43,602 nt of DNA from positions 1 to 43,602 of the forward strand of contig KI547043.1 of the NCBI GenBank assembly GCA_000497405.1. The letters are read 5' to 3'. The translations under genes and the position numbers were made by a program. The notes beneath the pieces were generated by a model, which was not told where the DNA came from, did not search any database, and saw only the letters and a list, made by a program, of their open reading frames with translations. Each line of letters starts with the position of its first letter. Position 1 is the stretch's first letter. This document shows, piece after piece, positions 27,001 to 33,839 of the stretch. The stretch comes from Streptomycetaceae bacterium MP113-05. GTDB lineage: Bacteria > Actinomycetota > Actinomycetes > Streptomycetales > Streptomycetaceae.

Positions 27001-27757
27001 CGACGTGACAGGCCCAGCGTGCAGAGGCGTCAACGGGTCGTGGATGAACCAGGAGGAGGCGGACCGCGTCCACCTCTCGGTGGAGCGGCTGCTGAAACGG
27101 CTCCCCGAAGGCTCGACGGTAGGAGTCGTCACCCCCTTCAGGGCTCAGGCGGACCTGATCGCCCAACGCTGGCAGCACGAGTCGCGGGTTCGGGTCGGCA
27201 CCGTGCACACCTTCCAGGGAGGACAGCAGGACGTGATCCTGCTGTCACTCGTGGCAGGCCCGAGAATGCGCTCCAGCGCGGTCGGTTGGCTCTGTCGCGA
27301 GGTCAACCTGTGGAACGTGGCGATCACCCGTGCTCGTTCGCATCTCATCGTGTTCGGCGACCGGGACTTCTGGTCGGATCGTCCGGGGATGCCGCATGCC
27401 CTGCTGGACGCCGCGGAGAATAAAGCCGTGCAGGCACATCCGGGCACAGAAACCGGACACCGTCATGAGGTCGTCGGAGATCGGCTCCAACGTCTGCTCA
27501 CGGACGAGATCCCCGCAGTCCGGCTCGACAGAGACGTCGTAGCCGACGGCTACCCCTATGACTTCGATGTCTGCCGGGGAATGAGTGTGGCTCAGGTCCA
27601 ACTGGACCACGGGGCATCCGCCGACATGGAGGAGGCCCGCCACCTGAGGCTCGCCCTCAGCCATGCTGCCCTGCTCCCGAACGGTGTGCGACTGCCCGCC
27701 TGGCACGTGTGGGCCGACAGAGCCGAGCGAGTGACGGAGCGGCTCAACGACCGATGA
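24059..27757 (+). CDS. Caspase-like protease fused to a superfamily 1 (UPF1-like) helicase
   Basis: A 1232-residue fusion. Residues 1-240 form a caspase-family peptidase: catalytic His82 in YLSGHGAYD and Cys133 in LLLDCCFSGS. Inside it, residues 198-209 read DLDGDGQVSAND, an EF-hand-like calcium loop found in related actinobacterial caspases. Residues about 270-535 are an unassigned linker. From about 540 an SF1 helicase follows: TGPPGTGKS (Lys568), VDEASQCSTPD (Asp857-Glu858), GDPMQLQHITT, TVHTFQGGQQDV (from 1048) and NVAITRAR (1086-1093). The last 100 residues (GYPYDFDVCRG, VQLDHG) look like a degenerate C-terminal nuclease-like domain. It is the last gene of its operon and overlaps the converging kinase gene by 14 bp. 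Inference: helicase senses foreign nucleic acid and the protease kills or disables the cell. Confidence 0.85.
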   Translation: MSRKHALLVGTAAYEDVNFPALPSVRADVHYLSQVLEMPAVGRYEDCVRVEDSSQTAIKQAVERFLRDREPDELVVLYLSGHGAYDREDGQLYYVTTDTRTDRLQQTALEASYITDQLEKCAARRKVLLLDCCFSGSAVQGFRSKGASGTITPPVVEASGVHVITASQHWEQAFTTDADQPSQFTRAIVDGLHSGQADLDGDGQVSANDLFRYISRDLRNAPDGRRQTPTQSSLQVTGDIYLADAAAGRQIPALKPLPAGLTAVTDGAGGVTPAPVKAIEAVHDDSAFTDTDWTQLLTYYQHCLELENSTGDLLPLEGGDPPRALWPAGEEVLLSSTETTVRAPERVVDLAERAEKDGADLWYGYPVAVLYDGKRQVCAPLAMRQVEVERDPQGRSVVTPSGPIVLHPKLVLDRLGKDEGKELLAAYQPNWRPGFREDMVRDLRSLLQELGLPDTEHLDPGSLGDGGSLRAAHEGARNVAVVFAARSDSAATAQLMKDYGTLRKSVGQFAGTALGALTAQADQGADEGAEQEVQVVAPLELNEGQEAVIRAAMVRKLTVATGPPGTGKSQLIVNAVATARAAGQTVLVASTNNKAVDEVWERCEALAPGLLVRTGNKLAVEEELRTLEELTRSVQPHQSSAMHRGELRNHLREQEELRRQLAGVARRERELADLGRKRSSYTEQHHSDPQTLATALGDDVSLGRWLRRARTAVRLRFFGGWLRRRCQRSLAPMFVLAAGRGSFADLLRYAEAEAAWRQKSAEADAGAEDPQLLTMLQEADRRVRETAAALLQATVAEQATTVRAAILHRIEAVKSRSPGQWSSLDRILPQVSGWAVTARSPRRFRDRAALFDLVIVDEASQCSTPDVLPLLFRARRALVIGDPMQLQHITTLQPRQEAEAHREVGLRASWLDEHRLEHRRYSSFHAAAHASGETLLLDEHFRCHPDIVRISNRHCYGDRLTVLTEPRSLRRLEGVDAVQWLDVTGPACRGVNGSWMNQEEADRVHLSVERLLKRLPEGSTVGVVTPFRAQADLIAQRWQHESRVRVGTVHTFQGGQQDVILLSLVAGPRMRSSAVGWLCREVNLWNVAITRARSHLIVFGDRDFWSDRPGMPHALLDAAENKAVQAHPGTETGHRHEVVGDRLQRLLTDEIPAVRLDRDVVADGYPYDFDVCRGMSVAQVQLDHGASADMEEARHLRLALSHAALLPNGVRLPAWHVWADRAERVTERLNDR

Positions 27758-29915
27758 CGGCGAAACGCAGATAGCGGAGCAAGGACAGAGTCCGCGCCGA
27801 TCGATTGGCCGCTGCAATCTCGGACTCGACAACGGCCAATCTCAGGTACGGCTCCCCCAGGTGCGCGAGCCGCTGGGTGAACTGTTCACGCTGCTGAGAA
27901 GCGTGCCTCGCTGCGAGCTGGTCCTCGCCGTCCAGCCTGGCGAGGCCCGACCGCAGCTGGTTCACCGCGGCCTCGAGCGCTCTCCGCGCTGTCGCCTCCG
28001 CCTCGAGGCGTTGACGGTACAGGTCCGTTTCACGCCGCACGAAGTCGGCTTCGATGGATTGATGTCTGGCTGCGGGAAGACTGGACGGAGCGCGAGAGGA
28101 GACGCGAGCGTGCTGCCGCACTCGCCACGCATCCAGAGTTCTGGCGCGGTTCTCACCGATCCCCTTGATGTCGACTCTGCGTCCGTCGGCGGTGTTGATC
28201 AGCGCCGTGATGTTGTTGTACTTGCCGCTGGACCTGATCAGTGTGATTCCGGTGAAGTCCGCCGCAGTGCGGACTCCGTGGGCGGCCAGGGCCTGGACGA
28301 GGGAACGTCCGATGCCGGTCAACTCCCGCTCGTGTAGACGGATCTTGCGCAGTTCCCTGTCGATGGCTTCCTTGCGGTAGCTCGTCAGGGCACGCCCCAG
28401 AGTCGTCTGGCGCTGCCCCGCGAGTGCGGCGATTTCCTTCTCGATGGCTTGCTGGTCCCTGGCCTTCTTCTTTTCCGCTGCTTTGACGGCCTTTGCGTGG
28501 GAGTGCTGCATCTTCGTCTGAGCGGTCGCGAGCTCGCGCTGCCGGGTGGTTTCCGAGTCGTCGAACTCCTGCCGCTCTTGCTGAAGCCGGTCAGCGGTCC
28601 GGACGGGGCCGAGGGTGGCTCGACGCCTCTCCCTGAGCTGGCTCAGGTGTGCGCGCAGCGCCTTGGTCTCCGGGCGTCGGCGACGAGTCGCACGGGCGGT
28701 AAGTGCTGTCATGCCCAGACTTCCCCCATAGGACAGTGTCATGACGTACGGAGTGATCAGCTCGGCCACGGCGAGTGCGCTCGGCACCAGAACAGCCAGC
28801 GGCAGCAGGAGGAGTCCCAGCAGCACGTCCGCGACCCGGCGGTGAAGGTACTTGGGCGGCAGCGAGTCTGTACGGGTTGTGGATACGCCTGGGCCCGTCG
28901 CCCTGGTGGCGGCGACGTGATCGTCGAGCCAGCCGGGCCGACGTCCGTGACCCGCCCGAGGGCCTGGGATGCGAGTTCCATGTGTGGGAGCGACAGCCGC
29001 CGAAAGGCGTGGAACGAGCGATAACGGTTGCCAGGCCAGCATCTTGACCTGCTCTGCCAGGTCACGCACCGTACTGTCGGTGTGGCTGAGCAGAGTGCGG
29101 AGACGGACGGACCCGGCGGGGTCTTTGAAGTCGTCCTCAGCCAGAAGGAGGTACTCGCCGTCCGGCTCGTGCAACCGCGTCCAGAGGGAGGGATCGGTGG
29201 AGACGGCGTGCAAGGCGAGATAGATGACCCAATTTGAGAAGTAGTCGAGGGTGCTGTCGAAGTCGTCGTCGCCTCTGGCCGGCGACTGGTAGTTTCGGTG
29301 TCCGCGCTCCGTGCTGTGGCGTCCGTTCAGAGCCGGTACGAACATCCCGTCATAGTCGACCAGCCTGAACGTACCGTCCGAAGCGACCAGCAGGTTTCCG
29401 TGCTGCAGATCGCCGTGTGCGATGTCGTGGGCGGTGAGATCCTCGGTAAGCAGGGCGAAATGTTCGGCGAGGTTTCGCACTGCCGCGCTGTTCTTGTGAT
29501 GACTGTCGAGCCAGCTGGAAAGTGTTACGGCCTCTACCCAGTCCATCTTGAGAACCGGGAACCGCGACCCGTGCACGAGGATTCCGTCTGGCACGTACTC
29601 GAAGCCGATACGCCATGGCTGGGAGAGGGACCCGGAATTGATACCGGACAGCTTGTCGCTGATCGCCTCGTAACGGTCTTGCTGATCACGAACGTGCGAA
29701 GTGAAGCACTTCAACGCATAACGGCGGCCGTCGGAAGAGGTCAGTGAGAAGACGCTCGCGAACTGCCCAGAGATGGGGCGGGGCAGACCGAGCTTGGTGA
29801 CTTGTGGCCGCGCACCGCGAAGATCGCGATCGTGGAAACACAGCGCAGTGTTCTGCAAGGCTTCCTGGTACTGCCGACCCGAAGGAAACGCCAGCGGACC
29901 TGATGCGGTACTCAT
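27744..29915 (-). CDS. Membrane protein kinase of a vWA-PP2C-kinase triad, with coiled coils and a helix-hairpin-helix segment
   Basis: A 723-residue protein. Residues 40-305 form a kinase fold: Lys69 in YALKCF, AHGDLQHGN (Asp169, Asn174) and RLVDYDGMFVP (Asp187). Residues 361-405 are strongly hydrophobic (VADVLLGLLLLPLAVLVPSA onward) and would span the membrane. Residues about 412-530 are a charged coiled coil. Residues 531-600 carry ELTGIGRSLVQALAAHGV and VDIKGIGENRARTLDAWR, which read as helix-hairpin-helix DNA-binding elements. A second coiled coil fills the C-terminus. Kinases of this type stand third in the vWA-PP2C-kinase (TerY-P) triads. It starts 3 bp after the PP2C gene and ends inside the caspase-helicase gene of the opposite strand. 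Kinase activity is inferred from residues only. Confidence 0.8.
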   Translation of the reverse strand: MSTASGPLAFPSGRQYQEALQNTALCFHDRDLRGARPQVTKLGLPRPISGQFASVFSLTSSDGRRYALKCFTSHVRDQQDRYEAISDKLSGINSGSLSQPWRIGFEYVPDGILVHGSRFPVLKMDWVEAVTLSSWLDSHHKNSAAVRNLAEHFALLTEDLTAHDIAHGDLQHGNLLVASDGTFRLVDYDGMFVPALNGRHSTERGHRNYQSPARGDDDFDSTLDYFSNWVIYLALHAVSTDPSLWTRLHEPDGEYLLLAEDDFKDPAGSVRLRTLLSHTDSTVRDLAEQVKMLAWQPLSLVPRLSAAVAPTHGTRIPGPRAGHGRRPGWLDDHVAATRATGPGVSTTRTDSLPPKYLHRRVADVLLGLLLLPLAVLVPSALAVAELITPYVMTLSYGGSLGMTALTARATRRRRPETKALRAHLSQLRERRRATLGPVRTADRLQQERQEFDDSETTRQRELATAQTKMQHSHAKAVKAAEKKKARDQQAIEKEIAALAGQRQTTLGRALTSYRKEAIDRELRKIRLHERELTGIGRSLVQALAAHGVRTAADFTGITLIRSSGKYNNITALINTADGRRVDIKGIGENRARTLDAWRVRQHARVSSRAPSSLPAARHQSIEADFVRRETDLYRQRLEAEATARRALEAAVNQLRSGLARLDGEDQLAARHASQQREQFTQRLAHLGEPYLRLAVVESEIAAANRSARTLSLLRYLRFAVIGR

Positions 29916-29918
29916 CGC

Positions 29919-30740
29919 TCACCGCCCTTCGATATCGACGCGCACGACGGCCACGTCGTCGTTGTGGAGTACGCCCTCCGAGCGAAGTCTCCGAAGCCAT
30001 TCGGTGAAGCGATACGCATCGTGAGGGCCCGAGAACTCCGACAGTTCACCCAGAGCACTCCCGTGGTCCGTGGCCGAAAGAAACCAGTGAGCGAGTGCGT
30101 CGGTCATCAGAAGCAAACGGTCCCCCGCCTCACAGACGCCCTCGGTGAACATGGTTCGGGCCGCGATTAGCGTGCTGTTGCGGTTAAGGCTGTTGAAAAG
30201 ATCTGGAGTCACGCCGAACTCGTCGGCTTCTTCCACCGGGAACGATCTGAGTATCTCTCCGTCTCGGATATGAAAGAGGCAGCTGTCACCCAACGCGGCA
30301 CACCGCCATAGCCAGCCGCCTTCTGGTACCGGGTCCATGCGCACCATCAGTAAGGTGGCGGATGCTCCGGCGCTGAGTTTGGCGTGTTCGTACCACTTGA
30401 GTGGATTCTCTCTCGTGGCGCGTTCTGCGGTGTACTTCTCGAGCCACGGTTCCCAGAGGGAGACCGTCGATAGAGCGAAGTCCTCGAAGGCAGCCCCACC
30501 CTGCAAGATCTGTTCGTCCTCCCAGGCGTGCTGAGCGGCGGACCGGGCCAGTATCTGTGCCCAGTCCTTCGCCAGGAGGCTCTCCGTCGCCCCGTCGGCC
30601 ATTCCCACGGCCAGTGGAGCGTCCACAAGTTCGTCGAATGCCGCAGTGGGAATTACCTGTGCGGCGTCTTCGCATTCGGTTTCTGTGCTGCCGTTCTTTG
30701 ATGCGAGAAGCTGCGTGATGTAGAGGCCGTTCGAGGTCAC
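29919..30740 (-). CDS. PP2C-type protein phosphatase of the triad
   Basis: A 273-residue PP2C-fold phosphatase. Metal-binding motifs are AVGMADGATES (Asp49-Gly50), AALGDSCLFHI (Gly151-Asp152), LLLMTDALAHW (Asp214) and HNDDVAVVRVDI (Asp261-Asp262), with GASATLLMVRM as the expected core strand. It is expected to remove phosphate from Ser/Thr residues placed by the neighbouring kinase, and so set the switch of this module. Its ATG overlaps the stop of the vWA gene (ATGA at 30737-30740) and its stop is 3 bp from the kinase start, so the three proteins are made together. The fold is complete and no key acidic residue is missing. Confidence 0.85.
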   Translation of the reverse strand: MTSNGLYITQLLASKNGSTETECEDAAQVIPTAAFDELVDAPLAVGMADGATESLLAKDWAQILARSAAQHAWEDEQILQGGAAFEDFALSTVSLWEPWLEKYTAERATRENPLKWYEHAKLSAGASATLLMVRMDPVPEGGWLWRCAALGDSCLFHIRDGEILRSFPVEEADEFGVTPDLFNSLNRNSTLIAARTMFTEGVCEAGDRLLLMTDALAHWFLSATDHGSALGELSEFSGPHDAYRFTEWLRRLRSEGVLHNDDVAVVRVDIEGR

Positions 30741-31573
30741 CGTAGTTCGGTGGCGCGGGTGCCGATATCGAGGAACTGGACCACAGAGGTGACGTCGGCG
30801 TTGTACACGAATCCACGGGTGCTCTCACTCACGCGTTGCCCTTGTGAAGCGGCGTAGGAGCGCATGTGCGTGGGCAGGAGGCTCGACATGGCGAACAGTG
30901 CGCGAGCGTAATCGTCCGGCAGGTCTGAGTCAGCGTCGGGGAAAGCGCTGGGATCCCCGCCGGCATCAGAGACGTGCAAGTTGAACAACAGCGCTGACCC
31001 GTCAGCTGTCGAATGCGAGGTGACCGCGGCGGCAGACGGAGCCGGATCACCGTCGTTCGCCTCTCCATCGGTCAGATTGAGAACGATCGGCGGGAAGCTC
31101 TGGGGGAAGCGTTCGACCCAGTTCGCGACGAGACCTTCGGCGTATTTGAGTGCGCGGTTCATCGGAGTTCCGCCCTGGGCGACGGGATCCATCCAGAGCG
31201 GGAACTGTACCGAAGTTTCGACCAATCCTCCGGCGCCATCTGGCACCTTCTTCGCGCGGGTTTCGATCCTCGCGGGCGTGTCGGCTACCTCGCTCAGAGG
31301 TACCAGATCGCGTCCGGTGAGCTCTCCCTGGAATGCGGAGCCCACGGTGCTTCCGTAGCCGATTACCGCGATGTGGAAATAGTCGCGTACACCTTCCTCC
31401 TTGGCGCACTTGACCGACAGTTCGGTCAGAAGTCGGTTGATGGCGTCGGCCACCACATCCGCTTTTCTGTTGGGGTTGTCTCCCCCGATCGGATCGGTCA
31501 TCGAAGTGGACTGGTCTACCAGAAAGATGAAGCAGGTCGGACTGGTACGGCTGATCTCCGCTGTGTAGGGCAT
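30737..31573 (-). CDS. TerY-like vWA domain protein
   Basis: A 278-residue von Willebrand A domain protein. The MIDAS metal site is complete: FLVDQSTSM (Asp20, Ser22, Ser24), GGTPMNRAL (Thr136) and LNLTDGEANDG (Asp169). It is the first gene of a three-gene operon with PP2C and kinase, the order of the TerY-P triads predicted from genome context in stress and conflict loci. The vWA protein probably binds partners or scaffolds the complex. ATG is preceded by GGGAAGGGA at a long spacing. No TerD, TerC or other tellurite genes are in the window, so the name TerY-like is only a family label. An inverted repeat lies about 80 bp upstream. Confidence 0.83.
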   Translation of the reverse strand: MPYTAEISRTSPTCFIFLVDQSTSMTDPIGGDNPNRKADVVADAINRLLTELSVKCAKEEGVRDYFHIAVIGYGSTVGSAFQGELTGRDLVPLSEVADTPARIETRAKKVPDGAGGLVETSVQFPLWMDPVAQGGTPMNRALKYAEGLVANWVERFPQSFPPIVLNLTDGEANDGDPAPSAAAVTSHSTADGSALLFNLHVSDAGGDPSAFPDADSDLPDDYARALFAMSSLLPTHMRSYAASQGQRVSESTRGFVYNADVTSVVQFLDIGTRATELR

Positions 31574-31935
31574 GCCGGTGTGGTCCCTTCCCTGGTGGTT
31601 ACGAAGGGCGACGCCCGGTGCTGGCGCGCGAATCTCCGGGGTCTGGCCTTCCTGACTGGTGGTCAGGCTATCGGTTCCTGCACAGGTGTCGCAGGGAGTC
31701 GAGCGTGCTCCGGTTTTGGACGGCGACTCTCAGCCCGGATCCACCGGCTGATGTTTCCAAGGTCCGATTTCTCGCCGAGGGCTGATGGTGGTGTGGGGCA
31801 CGGGTTCGAGGGCGTGCGTCGCCCGCCGCGCTCGGGTCGCGGCCTGTCCGAGGTGCCTTTCGAGTCGGGGCTGAGGCGGTGGCGATGTCGCCGGTGGCCG
31901 GTGCGGCCGTCAGGGTGCGGTGTGGACGGAGGCCG
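31574..31935. other. Intergenic region between the vWA operon and the IS1380 remnant
   Basis: 362 bp. The first part must hold the promoter of the vWA operon, including an inverted repeat at 31651-31667. The rest is the 3' flank of the IS1380-type transposase gene. I could not recognise the outer end of that element or any gene here. Confidence 0.5.
31651..31667. promoter_or_regulatory. Short inverted repeat upstream of the vWA operon
   Basis: CCTGAC and GTCAGG separated by TGGTG, 78 bp upstream of the vWA start. Its position suits an operator; a small hairpin is the alternative. Short repeats of this size arise by chance in GC-rich DNA. Confidence 0.3.
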
Positions 31936-33237
31936 TCAGGGTGTCGATGGCGAGTGGTGGACGGCTTCGAACAAGTCCCGGCAGGCGCCCTGCCAGGGCC
32001 AATTGGCGGGCAGGTGGGCGGTCAGCTTGATCCTCGCGGTGCGGGCGAGTCTGGCGGGGACGTGGATCAGGTGGGCGCGGAGTGTGGCGGTGGTGGCCTT
32101 GGCATGGAAGGCCGAGGCGAGGGCACCGGCGGCCCGCAGCAGGTTGTGCGACATGGCCCACAGGGTCAGCCAGGCGGCGTTCGCCTGGAAGTTTCCCGAG
32201 GGCAGGTGGGCGAGCGCGGAGGACTTCCCGTCCGCGATCGCCTGTTCCACGATGGCGTGTTGCCGGTGGTGCAGTTCGGTCTGGAGCATGTCGAAGGGGC
32301 TGTTGGTGAAGACGGGGTGGTAGCGCCAGGAGTCGAACAACTCCCCCTGTCCGGTGGCTGCGTGCGGGTTCAGGCGCCTGACCCGGCGCACGATCAGACG
32401 GGCAGTGACCTGCTCGGCCTTCTTGCGTCCGGCGAACGCGGTGTATTCGGTCTCGGCGACCTCGGCGTCGGAGACCATCTCGCCGGTGTCGGGATCCACG
32501 AACGCCTCGGGGTAGCGGATCGGAATCCAGGCGTCCTCGGCGATGGCCCCGATCGCGGCGGCGATGGAGGGATTCATGCCCGTGGTCAGGGAGAAGTGGG
32601 CACCGGCCCTGCGGCAGGCAGCGGCCACGTCGGCGGTGTAGAACTTGCTGTCCGCCCGCACCGTCCGGATCCCTGTCCCGCCCGTCTCGGCCGCGATGGC
32701 CAGGGCCTGGGCGACGAAACTTTCCGCGCCGCGGACATCGGCGGCCTTGCCGCGGCGCAGGCGGACCGCGCCGATCACCGGACGGGCGATGGGGGTGGAC
32801 AGGGTGGCCACGATCGAGTGCAGGGTGCGCTGCCCCTTCAGGCGTCCGTGCTCGGCGCCTTGCTTGGCCCGTCCGTAGACCCGGCGGTGGGTGGGGTCGA
32901 TGTCGATGAACATCAGGTCCCCGGCGCCGGGTAGCAGCGGGGCGTGGGCTGCGAGGCGGGCCAGGAGGTCACGGTGCACACGGTCCAGTTGCCGGTTGTG
33001 GCCGTGGGTGAAGGAGCGCAGGAAGGTGCCCAGCGTGGACGGGGCGCGTATCCCGGCGAAAGCCCGGTCCATCGCGCCGTGCCGCAGCCGGTCGGCGTCC
33101 TCGATGGAGTCGGCCCCCGAGCACATCGCGCCCAGCAGCGACATCACCTTGGCCGCCGGAGGCGCGCCGCCACTGTTGTCGGCCGCCTCGATGCGGACCT
33201 GGGCGGCCAGAGCGGGCAGGCCGACCCGTTCGGCGAG
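31936..33237 (-). pseudogene. IS1380-family transposase, C-terminal 93 per cent (split by nested insertions)
   Basis: This part encodes about 430 residues from LAERVGLPALAAQVRI to the stop. It includes APSTLGTFLRSFTHGHNRQL, GDLMFIDIDPTHRRVYG (catalytic Asp), RTVRADSKFY (second Asp) and FDMLQTELHHRQHAIVEQAI with the C-terminal catalytic region, and ends LFEAVHHSPSTP. The N-terminal 33 residues lie 4.6 kb away at 37827-37925. The reading seems to run on upstream beyond 33237 only because the inserted element is open in that frame; codons there belong to the ISAzo13 end. The reconstructed protein is about 463 residues, normal for IS1380. No frameshift is visible inside this part, so only the insertion inactivates it. 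Confidence 0.85.
33229..33237. repeat. Left copy of target duplication TTCGGCGAG
   Basis: Nine bases repeated at 37827-37835 on the far side of the nested insertions. Removing everything between them, and one copy, restores the IS1380 reading frame (LVALAE joined to RVGLPAL). A 9-bp duplication suits an ISAs1-type element. Confidence 0.75.
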
Positions 33238-33278
33238 CAGGGAGCCGCCGATAAATAACTTGTCGATCTTGATGGGCG

Positions 33279-33839
33279 TTACTCGGGTCTGAGGTCGTGT
33301 CCGGCGATGGCGGCGAGTTGTTCGGCCGTGGTCACGGTGAGAGGACCGGTGGGGCACGTGTGGCCGAGGGCAGCGAGAACGGGTGTGGTTTCCCGGAGGG
33401 TGGCGCCGATCCGGTTCTTGGTCAGGCCGGTCGCCTCGGCGAGGGGGGCCTGTGTCATGGACCAGCGGTTCTTCAGGAGGTGGATGACAAGTTGGTCGGC
33501 GGCGGACAGGCGCCGGCCGCCGGCGCCGGGGCCGCCGGCGGGGCGTTTGCCGGGAAGCAGGACCGGGGGGTGTTCGGCGAGGTAGGCGCGGTAGCGGAGG
33601 ACGAGGTCGTCGAAGGCCGCGGGTTCCAGGCCGGTGAGGCTGGGGTGCCGGAGCCAGGCGGGCGTCTTGTCCCCGGGTGGGAACCGGCCGAACGAGGTAT
33701 CGCGGGGCGGTGGCGGAACGGGTGGGGCGAGGGGCTCGGGACGCAGTGTGTAGTTCCAGGTGCCGTGCCACTCGTGGGGGGTGAACGGGAGGCGTCCCAT
33801 GACGTCGTCGGGCACGGTGACGCCGGTGGGGTATGGGCC
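33279..33839 (-). pseudogene. ISAzo13 transposase, C-terminal piece
   Basis: The C-terminal part of the transposase whose first part is at 35311-36417. From GPYPTGVTVPDDVMGRLPFT it continues HEWHGTWNYTLRPE, the normal end of the ISAzo13 catalytic region, then a Pro-rich linker and a helix-turn-helix-like tail (LSAADQLVIHLLKNRW, MTQAPLAEATGLTKNRIGAT). The ATG at 33861 that opens an apparent reading frame lies in the inserted element, so this is not an independent gene. Removing the insertion and one 12-bp duplicate restores one frame of about 551 residues with no other change. The break is therefore recent. Confidence 0.85.
33828..33839. repeat. Left copy of 12-bp target duplication GGGGTATGGGCC
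   Basis: Repeated exactly at 35311-35322. The two copies flank the intact ISAs1-type element. The match extends by two more bases (GT) on the outer left side, which are shared with the element's terminus. Confidence 0.8.

Noticed and set aside
30737..31573. Calling the vWA gene part of a tellurite resistance operon
   Set aside because: No TerD, TerC, TerB or TerZ-like gene is in the window; only the triad is present.
31013..32323. A 436-residue plus-strand frame across the vWA start and the IS1380 end
   Set aside because: It crosses two unrelated genes on the other strand and shows no known domain.
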